Source of the DNA: Luteibacter rhizovicinus DSM 16549
GTDB taxonomy: Bacteria; Pseudomonadota; Gammaproteobacteria; Xanthomonadales; Rhodanobacteraceae
NCBI RefSeq assembly: GCF_001887595.1
Contig: NZ_CP017480.1
Coordinates: 2,019,001 to 2,083,000 of the forward strand
Direction: 5' to 3'
Length of the DNA: 64,000 bases
The translations under genes were made by a program, and so were the position numbers. The notes beneath the pieces are model-generated. The model was not told the origin of the DNA. It made no database searches and saw only the letters and a list, made by a program, of their open reading frames with translations. Of this stretch, positions 55,866 to 64,000 are shown in pieces; positions within the stretch are counted from its first letter, which is position 1, and the number at the start of each line of letters is the position of its first letter.

Positions 55866-57431
55866 ATGAAACGCGCACAACGTATCGCCATCATCCTGGT
55901 CATCGTCGCGGGGGCGTTCGCCACCCGGCAACTCATGCGGAAGCCGGTCGCGGACGATGTGGACAAGCCCGTCGCCGCGGTGCCGGCAGCCACGCGTCCC
56001 GCCCCGCCGCGCGTGTGGACCCTCGGCACGCTCACGCTCCGTCCCTGTGAGTTGGCGCAACCCCACTCGGGGACGTCGGTAGCCGCCTGGTGCGCGCCGT
56101 TCGCGGTGCCGGAAGATCGCGACCATCCCCAGGGTCGCAAGGTGAACATGCGCCTGGCGGTCATTCGCAGCAGCGCCCAAGTGCCGGCAGACGACATGGT
56201 GGCGTTCATCGCTGGCGGACCCGGTCAGTCCGCTGCCGAGAGCTACCCGGCGATCGCCCCCGCCATGGCCCCGTTGCTCGCGCACCGTAACGTCCTCCTG
56301 CTCGACCAGCGCGGCACCGGAGGGTCGCATCCCCTGAGTTGCCGTGACGAGGACGAGCCCGGCGGTCCTGGCGGCGCGGCATCGCACAGCTTCGACGCCG
56401 AGGCGGTGCGCAAGGAAACCCGCCACTGCCTCGACCAGCTGTCGCCGGACGCGGACGTGCGCTTCTACACGACGACCGACGCCGTCGCCGATCTCGAAGA
56501 TGCACGCCGTGCGCTCGGCTCGCCGAAGTTCGATCTTCTGGGCGTGTCCTATGGCACCCGCGTCGCCCAGCAGTACGCCATGCGCCATCCGGAAGGCTTG
56601 CGCACCCTCGTCCTCGATGGCATCGCGCCGAACGAACTCGTTCTCGGTGAGGACTTCGCCGTTAACCTCGACGCCGCGCTGAAGGCCCAGTTCGCCCGCT
56701 GCGATGCCGACCAGGCCTGCCACGCGCGTTTCAGCGATCCGTACCAGACCCTCTTCCAGCTGCGCGACGCCCTGCGTGCGAATCCGCACAAGGTCAGCTT
56801 CCGCGATCCGCAGAACTACGCGTCCGTGCAACGCGTCTTGAGTGAGCACGCCCTGGCGACCGTGGTCCGCATGTTCGCCTATTCACCCGAGACGGCGGCC
56901 TTGCTGCCCCTTTCGATCGACGCCGCCGCCCACGGCGATGTCGGTCCCTTGCTGGGCCAGGCCAAGTTGCTCACCGGCGATCTCGGCGACACCATGGACG
57001 GTGGCATGCAGTACTCGGTGATCTGTTCCGAAGACGCCGACCTGTTGACCTCACGCCCGCAGGACAAGGACACCATCCTCGGTGACGCCATGATCGAAGC
57101 GTTCCGTGCCGCGTGCTCGGTCTGGCCGCATGGCAAGCGGCCGGCGGATTTCCACCAGCCACTGAAGAGTCCGGTGCCGGCGCTGCTCATGTCGGGGGAG
57201 TTCGATCCGGTGACGCCACCCCGTTACGGCGAGCAGGTACTGCAGGGGCTGCCGAACGGACGCCACTTCGTGTTGAAGGGACAGGGCCACAACGTCGTTG
57301 CACGCGGCTGCATGCCGCGCCTGCTCGACCAGTTCATCGACACAGCCAACGCGAAGGCACTCGATGCGCGTTGCCTGGATCGTCTCGCGCCACTGCCCGT
57401 CTTCGTGGGATTCAACGGAGCCACGCCATGA
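55866..57431 (+). CDS. Membrane-anchored alpha/beta-hydrolase peptidase (TAP-like)
   Basis: A 521-residue serine peptidase-like protein with an N-terminal anchor (about residues 7-22) and a periplasmic hydrolase domain. It has FIAGGPGQSAAESYP (oxyanion region), LLLDQRGTGGSHPLSC, the nucleophile Ser228 in GVSYGTRVAQQYA, the acid in SGEFDPVTPP and His in GQGHNVV. The order and the C-terminal domain match tripeptidyl-aminopeptidase-like (SCO7095-type) enzymes. It overlaps the ABC ATPase start (ATGA). The operon suggests that it acts on a peptide handled by the exporter, which is inference. Confidence 0.87.
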   Translation: MKRAQRIAIILVIVAGAFATRQLMRKPVADDVDKPVAAVPAATRPAPPRVWTLGTLTLRPCELAQPHSGTSVAAWCAPFAVPEDRDHPQGRKVNMRLAVIRSSAQVPADDMVAFIAGGPGQSAAESYPAIAPAMAPLLAHRNVLLLDQRGTGGSHPLSCRDEDEPGGPGGAASHSFDAEAVRKETRHCLDQLSPDADVRFYTTTDAVADLEDARRALGSPKFDLLGVSYGTRVAQQYAMRHPEGLRTLVLDGIAPNELVLGEDFAVNLDAALKAQFARCDADQACHARFSDPYQTLFQLRDALRANPHKVSFRDPQNYASVQRVLSEHALATVVRMFAYSPETAALLPLSIDAAAHGDVGPLLGQAKLLTGDLGDTMDGGMQYSVICSEDADLLTSRPQDKDTILGDAMIEAFRAACSVWPHGKRPADFHQPLKSPVPALLMSGEFDPVTPPRYGEQVLQGLPNGRHFVLKGQGHNVVARGCMPRLLDQFIDTANAKALDARCLDRLAPLPVFVGFNGATP

Positions 57432-58162
57432 TCGAAGTCAGGGACCTGCATAAGGCTTTCGGCGAAGTACGTGCCGTCAACGGCGTGAGCTTCACGGCTC
57501 GCGATGGAGAGATCACCGGCTTGCTCGGCCCGAACGGCGCCGGCAAGACCACGACGCTGCGCATGCTCTACACCTTGATGAAGCCCGACGCGGGCCAGGT
57601 GCTCGTCGACGGCGTCGACGCGTATGAGGATGCGCTGGCCGTACGTCGCCGGCTCGGTGTCCTGCCGGACGCGCGCGGGCTGTACAAGCGGCTCACCGCC
57701 GCGGAGAACATCGACTACTTCGGGCGTTTGCACGGTATGGAACCCGCCCTGCTGGCGCGCCGTCGCGAGGCCTTGATCGACGGCCTGGAGATGCGCGATA
57801 TCGCCACGCGGCGCACCGAAGGCTTCTCGCAGGGACAGCGGGTGAAGACGGCGATCGCCCGCGCCCTCGTCCACGATCCCCGCAACGTGCTGCTCGACGA
57901 ACCGACCAATGGCCTGGATGTCATGGCGACGCGCGCCATGCGCCGCTTCATGCGGCAGTTGAAGGCGGAGGGGCGTTGCGTGCTGTTCTCCAGTCACATC
58001 ATGCAGGAGGTGGCCGCGCTCTGCGATCGTATCGTGGTGATCGCACACGGTCGTGTCGTTGCTGACGAGACCCCTGCCGCCTTGCTCGCGCAGACAGGTG
58101 AGAGCAGCCTCGAGGACGCCTTCGTGAAGATCATCGGTACCGACGAGGGCCTGGCCGCATGA
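57428..58162 (+). CDS. natA: ABC exporter ATPase (NatA-like)
   Basis: ATP-binding subunit of an ABC-2 type exporter, 244 residues. Walker A is GPNGAGKTTTLRM, the signature is FSQGQRVKTAIARAL (a variant of LSGGQ, common in NatA), Walker B is VLLDEPTNGLD, and the H-loop lies in LFSSHIMQEV. It overlaps the peptidase upstream and the permease downstream by four bases each. In Bacillus, NatAB exports Na+; related systems export peptides or drugs. The symbol reflects similarity, not proven function. Confidence 0.9.
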   Translation: MIEVRDLHKAFGEVRAVNGVSFTARDGEITGLLGPNGAGKTTTLRMLYTLMKPDAGQVLVDGVDAYEDALAVRRRLGVLPDARGLYKRLTAAENIDYFGRLHGMEPALLARRREALIDGLEMRDIATRRTEGFSQGQRVKTAIARALVHDPRNVLLDEPTNGLDVMATRAMRRFMRQLKAEGRCVLFSSHIMQEVAALCDRIVVIAHGRVVADETPAALLAQTGESSLEDAFVKIIGTDEGLAA

Positions 58163-59334
58163 GCGCCTTTACCGCCGTCTACTGGAAGGAAGTGCGCGAA
58201 AACCTGCGCGACCGGCGCACCCTCATCAATGCGCTGGTGACCGGTCCGCTGCTGGGGCCGGTGATGTTCATCATGCTGATGAACGTGACGATCAACCGCG
58301 AGATCGCCAAGGCGGACCGGCCCATCGCGGTGCCGGTGATCGGTGCGGACCTCGCACCCAATCTCGTCGCCGCGCTGAAGAGTGCCGGCATCGAGGCCCA
58401 GCCGGCCCTTGCCGACCCCGAGAATGCCGTGCGCGAGCAGCGCACCGATATCGTCGTGCGTATTTCGCCGGATTACGCGAAAGCCTGGAACAAGGGCCAG
58501 ACCGTGCAGGTGGAGCTGATCTACGACTCGTCCCGACGTGACGCATCCACGCCGGTGATGCGCGTGCGCAGCGTCGTCGAGAGCTACGGTCGCCGCGAGG
58601 GTGCCATGCGCCTCATCGCGCGAGGACTGTCGCCGACGACGGCGTGGCCGGTGCAGGTCGCCGACCGGGACCAGGCCACGTCGCAATCGCGTTCCGGGCT
58701 GATGTTCTCGTTCCTGCCGTACTTCTTCGTCCTCACCGTCTTTCTCGGCGGCATGTATCTGGCTATCGACCTGACGGCCGGTGAGCGCGAGCGACAGTCG
58801 CTGGAACCGCTGTTCGTCAATCCGGTGGCCCGCTGGAAGATCCTCGCGGGCAAACTCGCCGCCATCTGCACCTTCTCGCTGGTCAGCCTGCTGCTCACGG
58901 TGAGTGCCTTCATGACCGCACCGTGGTTCATTCCCACCGAGAAGCTCGGCATCGCGCTGGACATCGGCTGGCGCTTCAGCGGGCAGGTCATCCTGCTGAT
59001 GCTGCCGCTGATCCTGCTGCTGGCGGCCCTGCAGTCGCTGGTCTCGGCGTTCGCCAAGAGCTATCGCGAAGCGCAGACCTACCTGTCGATCCTGATGATC
59101 ATCCCGATCCTGCCCAGCGTGCTGCTGTCGGTCATCCCGGTGCGCGCCGAGCCCTGGATGTACGCCGTGCCGCTGCTCGGCCAGAACCTCGGTATCGTCC
59201 AGCTGTTGCGCGGCGACGGCATGCCGGGCTGGCAGATCGGCCTATGCCTGGCCGGTGGATTCGTCGCCGCGCTGCTGGCGGTGTGGGGCACCGCCCTGCT
59301 TTACCGGTCCGAGCGCCTCGCTATTTCCGGCTGA
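58159..59334 (+). CDS. natB: ABC-2 type exporter permease (NatB-like)
   Basis: Membrane subunit of the exporter, 391 residues. It has one N-terminal helix (about 22-42), an extracytoplasmic domain (about 45-180) and five or six C-terminal helices (about 185-385; FFVLTVFLGGMYLAIDLTAG, ERQSLEPLFVNPV). This layout is typical of NatB and the larger ABC2_membrane_3 family. It is the last gene of the XRE operon and converges on the TonB receptor, whose stop is only seven bases away. Confidence 0.9.
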   Translation: MSAFTAVYWKEVRENLRDRRTLINALVTGPLLGPVMFIMLMNVTINREIAKADRPIAVPVIGADLAPNLVAALKSAGIEAQPALADPENAVREQRTDIVVRISPDYAKAWNKGQTVQVELIYDSSRRDASTPVMRVRSVVESYGRREGAMRLIARGLSPTTAWPVQVADRDQATSQSRSGLMFSFLPYFFVLTVFLGGMYLAIDLTAGERERQSLEPLFVNPVARWKILAGKLAAICTFSLVSLLLTVSAFMTAPWFIPTEKLGIALDIGWRFSGQVILLMLPLILLLAALQSLVSAFAKSYREAQTYLSILMIIPILPSVLLSVIPVRAEPWMYAVPLLGQNLGIVQLLRGDGMPGWQIGLCLAGGFVAALLAVWGTALLYRSERLAISG

Positions 59335-59341
59335 GCGACAC

Positions 59342-61456
59342 TCACCGCCATGTCAGGTCCACGCCGACCAGGAAGCTGCGGCCGGGCGCCGGTTCGTAGT
59401 AGCGCCCGTTGCCGTCGTTGACGATCACCGAGCCGATGACATGACGGTCGGCGAGGTTATCGACGCGGGCAAACGTGTTCACGCGCCAGGGACCCTGGTC
59501 GAAGACGTAGCCAGCGGAGAGACCGAACAGGGCGTAGCCCGGCGCGGATTCCGTGCCGAGGTCGTTGACCGGGGTCGAGCCCATCGTCTGCACGTCGAAC
59601 GTGCCCTGCAGACCACGAGCGCCACCGTATTTCAGGGCGGCGTAGCCGGTCGAGCGCGGTGCACCCGGGATGCGCGTGCCGGCGGGAACCGGCGTGTTAG
59701 GCGATGCGCAACCCGTCGACGCACACGTGAGGAAGGGCGTGCGGAAGCTCGCCTGCAGGTGCGTGTAGGAGGCGACGAAGTGGAGATCGCGCGCGAGCTC
59801 GGTATTGAACGACGTCTCGATGCCTTGCCGGCGCGAGCGCGCGATGTTCTGGTACGTCGTGCGGCCACCCACATTGGTCGCCACCGCCAACTCGTTGTCG
59901 CTATCGGCGCGGAACAGCGCGATACCGGCTTGCGTTCGCTCGGTGGGTTGCAGCTTGATGCCGACTTCTTCGTTGTGCGAGCGCGAGGGTTGCAGGTTGA
60001 AGGCCAGGCCCGGGCCGTTGTCCGCGCGGTAGCCGATTTCGGAGAAGGTCGGCGTCTCGAAGCCACGACCCCAGTTCGCGTACACGTGCGCCCACGGCGC
60101 GGCGCGCCAGAGCACGCCGAATACGGGCGTGGTGGCGCTGTATGACTGCGTGCCACTATCGTCGGGATTGCCGCGTGCGATGTAACGGTCCGTCGAGCTG
60201 AAGTGCACGTCGCTGTGGCGGATGCCACCCATGAGGGTCCAGTCCTGCGCAATACGCCAGGTCGCCTGCGCGTACTGGTCGAAGTCGAACACGCGGTCGA
60301 TCTCGTCGCGACGGAGGTCGCCGCGCACGCCGAGCGTGTCGCCTTCGAAGTTGTTGTAGCCCATGCGGTGCTGATGCTGGTTGTCGTAGGCGATGCCCGT
60401 GGCGATTTCGAACGGGCGTCCCGCCAGGGTGTCGCTCCACGTCCAGCGCACATCGCCACCACCGTACTGGCTGGTCAGGTCGACCACGCCGCCGGAGTTG
60501 CCCGGCTGGGCCACTTCCGTGGCCTTGGGGATGGAGAGGTACTGGGTGATGTCGCGCTGGCCGTAGTACGTCATCACGCGGAGGCTGTTCGAGTCGTCGA
60601 CCCGCTGGTCGTAGATCAGTCCGGCTTGTTGCTGGTCGGCCGACTTGCGCGTGTCGTAGGTATCGGCCACCGAGGCGACCTGGCGTGGATTCGCCTGGTA
60701 CTGGGCGCGGGTCAGGCCGAGCGGGTCCTGGGCACCGGGAATATCTACGGTATTGAGCACCAGGGTCAGCTTGCGGTCGTCGTCGATCTTCCATCCCAGC
60801 TTGGCGTTGCCGGACTCGCGCCGGGCGGCGCTGTGGTCGCGATAGCCACTGGTGCGGAAGTGGCTCACGTCCACGTTGTAGTCCACCGGGCCCTCGACGC
60901 CGCGTGCGTTGACCGAGGTACGGAAGTTGCCGTTGCTGCCCCCGGCGACACCGATGTGCAACTCGGCCGGATCGGTGCCGTCAGCGGTGAAAAGCTGCAC
61001 CACGCCGCCGGAGGCGTTTCCATACAGCGCGGAGAACGGGCCGCGCAGCACCTCGACGCGGTCGGCCGAGTCGAGATTGAAATGGGACACCTGGCCCTGG
61101 CCATCCGGCATGGTCGCGGGAATGCCGTCGGTATACAGGCGGATACCGCGGATGCCGAAGGTCGAGCGCGCACCGAAGCCGCGGATCGAGATCTGCTCGT
61201 CCTGCGCGTAGTTCTGCCGGTCGCGGGCCACGATGCCGGGAATGCTCTGCAGCTGCTCGGACAGGTTCACGTCGAGGCTGCCATCGGGCGGCGTGGCGAC
61301 CACGTCGATCGCAGCCGGGATGTCATAGGGGGACTGCGCGGTACGCGTGGCAGTCACCACGACTGGAGCGAGCTTCGGCGCGTCCTGCGCCGCGGCACCA
61401 CCGGCAAGCGCAACGAGAACGGCGCCAGCCAGGGGGCGTAGAAAGGGGGATGTCAT
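59342..61456 (-). CDS. TonB-dependent receptor, YncD/PqqU-like
   Basis: An outer-membrane receptor of 704 residues with a signal peptide (ending GGAAA-Q), a TonB box region (APVVVTATR), a plug (about 35-160) and a barrel ending in VGVDLTWR. The plug reads RQNYAQDEQISIRGFGARST, then YTDGIPATMPDGQGQ and EVLRGPFSALYGNASGG. From memory this plug pattern is that of E. coli YncD (PqqU), the PQQ importer; other siderophore receptors differ there. The ATG at 61456 is preferred, with AGGG about eight bases upstream. If correct, it could supply cofactor to the PQQ glucose dehydrogenase in this window. It is monocistronic. Confidence 0.82.
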   Translation of the reverse strand: MTSPFLRPLAGAVLVALAGGAAAQDAPKLAPVVVTATRTAQSPYDIPAAIDVVATPPDGSLDVNLSEQLQSIPGIVARDRQNYAQDEQISIRGFGARSTFGIRGIRLYTDGIPATMPDGQGQVSHFNLDSADRVEVLRGPFSALYGNASGGVVQLFTADGTDPAELHIGVAGGSNGNFRTSVNARGVEGPVDYNVDVSHFRTSGYRDHSAARRESGNAKLGWKIDDDRKLTLVLNTVDIPGAQDPLGLTRAQYQANPRQVASVADTYDTRKSADQQQAGLIYDQRVDDSNSLRVMTYYGQRDITQYLSIPKATEVAQPGNSGGVVDLTSQYGGGDVRWTWSDTLAGRPFEIATGIAYDNQHQHRMGYNNFEGDTLGVRGDLRRDEIDRVFDFDQYAQATWRIAQDWTLMGGIRHSDVHFSSTDRYIARGNPDDSGTQSYSATTPVFGVLWRAAPWAHVYANWGRGFETPTFSEIGYRADNGPGLAFNLQPSRSHNEEVGIKLQPTERTQAGIALFRADSDNELAVATNVGGRTTYQNIARSRRQGIETSFNTELARDLHFVASYTHLQASFRTPFLTCASTGCASPNTPVPAGTRIPGAPRSTGYAALKYGGARGLQGTFDVQTMGSTPVNDLGTESAPGYALFGLSAGYVFDQGPWRVNTFARVDNLADRHVIGSVIVNDGNGRYYEPAPGRSFLVGVDLTWR

Positions 61457-61488
61457 GCGGGGACCCTGCGAGAGATGCATGTATTTTG

Positions 61489-61518
61489 CTCAAGAGAGTG
61501 TATGCGTTATCTCAAGAG
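61489..61518 (-). promoter_or_regulatory. CTCTTGAG direct repeats upstream of the YncD-like receptor
   Basis: CTCAAGAG occurs at 61489-61496 and 61511-61518 (CTCTTGAG on the coding strand of the receptor). The units are 22 bases apart, two helical turns, about 35-60 bases before the start. This is a candidate activator or repressor site for the receptor gene. Confidence 0.35.
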
Positions 61519-61608
61519 CGGGCCGCCGGACCCCTCCCAACTGCCCATGCCATCGCCAGAGCCTCGTGCTAGCCTCTCCGCCCACATCCCCCACACCCCG
61601 GTGACGCC

Positions 61609-62460
61609 ATGAAGAAGCTCGCTTTCGCCTGCGCTGGATTGCTCGGCCTGACGGCCTCCTTTGCTTCCCAAGCCGCCACCGAGGTGGACCAGCCTGCCCA
61701 GGCCACGCCGCCGGCCAGCGCCGGGCAGCTCACGGCCTCCCAGCTGGACAAGGCCATCGCCGGTAGCTGGCGTTCGCCGCAGAACAAGGCGCGCGATCAG
61801 TACCGTCATCCGAAGGAAATGCTGACCTTCTTCGGCATCCGTCCGGACATGACCGTGATCGAGATCTGGCCGTCGGGCGGCTGGTTCACCGAGATCCTTG
61901 CCCCGTTCCTGCACGACAACGGTCACTACATCGGCGTGATCGAAGATGGCTCCAAGGGCATGGCGGCGCTGCAGAAGAAGTTCTCCTTCGCCCCGGCGCA
62001 GTACGGCAACGCCAAGCTGATCGCGGTCAATCACAAGGCGCCCGTGCTCGGTCCGCCGAACTCGGCCGACATGGTGCTGACCTTCCGCAACGTGCATAAC
62101 TGGGCCGCCGACGGTACCGCCGAGACGATGTTCAAATCGTTCTTCGCCGTGCTCAAGCCGGGCGGTGTGCTGGGCGTGGAAGACCATCGCGCGGACGCGG
62201 GCAAGAAGCTCGACGACGTCGTCAACTCCGGTTACCTGCCGACCGACTACGTGATCAAGCTCGCCACGGATGCCGGCTTCAAGCTCGACGCGCAGAGCGA
62301 GATCAATGCCAATCCGAAGGACGACCACAACCATCCGAAGGGCGTGTGGACCCTGCCGCCGACCTACGACATGGGCGAAACCGACAAGGCGAAGTGGACG
62401 GCCATCGGCGAGTCCGATCGCATGACCCTGCGCTTCGTGAAGCCCGCCGCCGCCAAGTAA
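61609..62460 (+). CDS. Exported SAM-dependent methyltransferase-like protein
   Basis: A 283-residue protein with a clear signal peptide ([18 protein letters not shown], cleavage near ASQA-AT) and then a class I methyltransferase fold. Motif I appears as [20 protein letters not shown], motif II region as VIEDGSKGM, and the later [13 protein letters not shown] and [16 protein letters not shown]4798 contains such exported forms. A SAM-dependent reaction in the periplasm would be unusual, so it may have lost SAM binding or changed function. The GTGACG before the ATG is a weak ribosome site. The rluE gene follows after one base. Confidence 0.85.
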   Translation: MKKLAFACAGLLGLTASFASQAATEVDQPAQATPPASAGQLTASQLDKAIAGSWRSPQNKARDQYRHPKEMLTFFGIRPDMTVIEIWPSGGWFTEILAPFLHDNGHYIGVIEDGSKGMAALQKKFSFAPAQYGNAKLIAVNHKAPVLGPPNSADMVLTFRNVHNWAADGTAETMFKSFFAVLKPGGVLGVEDHRADAGKKLDDVVNSGYLPTDYVIKLATDAGFKLDAQSEINANPKDDHNHPKGVWTLPPTYDMGETDKAKWTAIGESDRMTLRFVKPAAAK

Positions 62461-62461
62461 G

Positions 62462-63010
62462 GTGCTGGTCGCACTGAACAAGCCCTTCGGTGTGCTCTGC
62501 CAGTTCACCGACGAAGCCGGCCGGCGCACGCTTGCCGACTTCGTGCCGCAGAAAGGCGTCTATGCCGCGGGGCGGCTGGATCACGACAGCGAAGGCCTGC
62601 TCCTGCTGACCGACGACGGCAAGCTGCAACATCGCCTTGCCGATCCGAAGCACAAGCAGCCGAAGACCTATGTGGTGCAGGTCGAGGGTATTCCCAGCGA
62701 GGAAGCCCTCGAGCGCCTGCGTCGCGGCGTTACGCTCAACGACGGGCCCACGTTACCGGCGGGCGTCGAGGCGATCGACGAGCCCGACTGGTTATGGCCG
62801 CGCGATCCGCCGGTACGCTTCCGCAAGACGGTGCCGGACAGCTGGCTGCGCATCGTGTTGTGCGAGGGGCGCAACCGGCAGGTGCGTCGCATGACGGCGG
62901 CCGTTGGCTTGCCGACGCTTCGATTGATCCGGGAGGCGGTGGGTGGTTACCGCCTCGATGGACTGGGGCTGGGCGACGTGCGAATCATCGACCCTCAGCC
63001 TTCTCGCTAG
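62462..63010 (+). CDS. rluE: 23S rRNA pseudouridine synthase (RluE-like)
   Basis: Isomerises a uridine in 23S rRNA (U2457 in E. coli). The protein has 182 residues, within the short RsuA/RluE group, and lacks the S4 domain of RsuA. The catalytic Asp lies in [37 protein letters not shown] and [16 protein letters not shown] are conserved. The GTG start at 62462 follows the methyltransferase stop by one base. A co-transcribed exported methyltransferase is an odd companion and probably has no functional link. Confidence 0.92.
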   Translation: MLVALNKPFGVLCQFTDEAGRRTLADFVPQKGVYAAGRLDHDSEGLLLLTDDGKLQHRLADPKHKQPKTYVVQVEGIPSEEALERLRRGVTLNDGPTLPAGVEAIDEPDWLWPRDPPVRFRKTVPDSWLRIVLCEGRNRQVRRMTAAVGLPTLRLIREAVGGYRLDGLGLGDVRIIDPQPSR

Positions 63011-63017
63011 CTGGCTA

Positions 63018-63110
63018 TCGCCGCTGAAGCGGCTCCCACAGAAAGCAGTCTCTTACAGAAAGCAGGCTTTCACAGAGAGCGGCTCTGTGTGGGAGCCGAT
63101 TCATCGGCGG
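63018..63110. repeat. REP pair (BIME-like) after rluE
   Basis: CGCCGCTGAAGCGGCTCCCAC (within 63018-63039) and GTGGGAGCCGATTCATCGG (from 63089) are opposite-facing REP cores of the two classes. Between them ACAGAAAGCAG occurs twice (63038 and 63056 region). The pair lies between the convergent rluE and galactonate dehydratase genes. Confidence 0.8.
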
Positions 63111-63140
63111 TCCCGCGGCAGCGGGCCGGAGTGTCGCTAC

Positions 63141-64000
63141 TTACCACTCGGCAACCGAGCCATCCGCATGCCGCCACAGCGGATTCCGCCAGTCGGCGAC
63201 CTCACGGCTGCGCTCAATCACCAGTTCCTCGTTCACCTCGATACCAAGGCCCGGGCCGGTGAAGGGTTTTGCATAGCCGCCATCGTCGAGCTTGAGCGCG
63301 TCCTTGTTGAGCACGTAGTCGAGGACTTCGCCGCCCTTGTTGTAGTGGATGCCCATGCTCTGTTCCTGCAGCGTGGCGTTCCAGCTGACGAAGTCGACAT
63401 GCAGGCAGGCCGCCAGTGCGATCGGACCGAGCGGGCAGTGCGGCGCGAGAGCCACGTCGTACGCTTCGGCCATCGCTGCGATCTTTACGCATTCGGTGAT
63501 GCCGCCGGCGTGCGAAAGATCCGGCTGCAGGATGGAAATGCCGCCACGCTCGAGCACATGCTTGAACTCGTAGCGCGAATACATGCGCTCGCCCGCCGCG
63601 AGGGGGATCGAGGTTTGCTCGGCGATGCGCGGGTAGTACTCGGCCTGTTCGGCGAGCACCGGTTCTTCGATGAACAGCGGACGGAACGGCTCCAGCTCCT
63701 TCACCAGCACCTTGGCCATCGGCGCGGAGACGCGTCCATGGAAATCCAGGCCGAACTCGATCGTATTGCCGAAGGCCTCGCGAATCTCCGCCACGCGCGC
63801 CACAGCAGCGTCCACGGCCTTGCTCGAGGCGATGATGCTCATCTCCTCGCAGCCATTCATCTTGAAGGTGTCGAAACCATGCTCCATCCGCGCGCGGATC
63901 TGCGCGATGACGTCGGCCGGGCGATCGCCACCGACCCAGCAATAGGTCTTCATGCGGTCGCGTACACGACCGCCGAGCAGTTCGAAGACGGGGGCGCCCA
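63141..64000 (-). CDS. dgoD: D-galactonate dehydratase (5' truncated)
   Basis: An enolase-superfamily enzyme of the mandelate racemase group that dehydrates D-galactonate to 2-keto-3-deoxygalactonate. About 286 C-terminal residues are present; the frame is open to the window edge ([15 protein letters not shown] precedes the first internal Met). Metal ligands and catalytic residues are visible in [40 protein letters not shown] and [14 protein letters not shown]. The C-terminus [18 protein letters not shown] is typical of DgoD. Sugar-acid catabolism fits the gluconate kinase and aldose dehydrogenase elsewhere in the window. Confidence 0.93.
   Translation of the reverse strand, partial: GAPVFELLGGRVRDRMKTYCWVGGDRPADVIAQIRARMEHGFDTFKMNGCEEMSIIASSKAVDAAVARVAEIREAFGNTIEFGLDFHGRVSAPMAKVLVKELEPFRPLFIEEPVLAEQAEYYPRIAEQTSIPLAAGERMYSRYEFKHVLERGGISILQPDLSHAGGITECVKIAAMAEAYDVALAPHCPLGPIALAACLHVDFVSWNATLQEQSMGIHYNKGGEVLDYVLNKDALKLDDGGYAKPFTGPGLGIEVNEELVIERSREVADWRNPLWRHADGSVAEW

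Overview
The window reads as one continuous stretch of a high-GC gammaproteobacterial chromosome. The best fit is the Xanthomonadales, probably a Luteibacter/Dyella-like member of Rhodanobacteraceae. The evidence is the Oar-like TonB receptor, the Grx-IscA-rhodanese fusion, the Csu-type pilus operon, monomeric isocitrate dehydrogenase and a family of short palindromic repeats of the form GTRGGAGCCGMTTCAKCGG. This placement rests on gene content only. There is no phage, IS transposase, CRISPR array, tRNA or rRNA that I can support. Genes are densely packed, with many ATGA/GTGA start-stop overlaps.

Layout. 1-13.8 kb: the 3' part of PQQ glucose dehydrogenase; a divergent MFS exporter/AraC pair; a large Oar-type TonB receptor behind a MetJ-like operator and a 300-nt leader; a gene-free block holding two inverted copies of a MITE-like element; gluconokinase; threonine aldolase; a minus-strand operon (alpha/beta hydrolase, zapE, hypothetical, amidase lipoprotein); an AcpH-like protein and cytochrome c5. 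14-22 kb: an MdtABC-type RND efflux operon without an outer-membrane factor. 22-28 kb: icd, a secreted GDSL lipase, an aldo/keto reductase with a small upstream ORF, and a divergent LysR regulator. 28-31.3 kb: mgtA behind a promoter, a structured leader with a terminator hairpin and two overlapping small ORFs.

31.4-43 kb: two exported small proteins, a LytS/LytR-type two-component pair, an acyltransferase, and the alpha-2-macroglobulin/PBP1c pair (periplasmic protease trap plus peptidoglycan repair), closed by a clear terminator. 43-48.2 kb: the Grx4-type fusion, a calcineurin-like phosphoesterase, an SGNH hydrolase with an AlaA-like aminotransferase, and rsgA. 48.3-55.4 kb is a surface-structure region: an autotransporter converging on a four-gene Csu-type chaperone-usher operon. 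Divergent from it, 55.7-59.3 kb is a tightly coupled operon: small XRE repressor, membrane-anchored alpha/beta-hydrolase peptidase and a NatAB-type ABC exporter. Two copies of a perfect 7-4-7 palindrome lie between the two operons. 59.3-64 kb: a TonB receptor resembling E. coli YncD/PqqU (PQQ uptake), an exported methyltransferase, RluE and the 3' part of galactonate dehydratase.

The most interesting unexplained signals are (i) the mgtA leader with a possible terminator/antiterminator switch and coupled small ORFs, (ii) the paired palindromes beside the XRE-peptidase-NatAB operon, (iii) the inverted MITE-like pair with compensatory end changes, (iv) tandem MetJ-like boxes in front of the Oar-type receptor, and (v) a repeat element that supplies the stop codons of both convergent genes around it.
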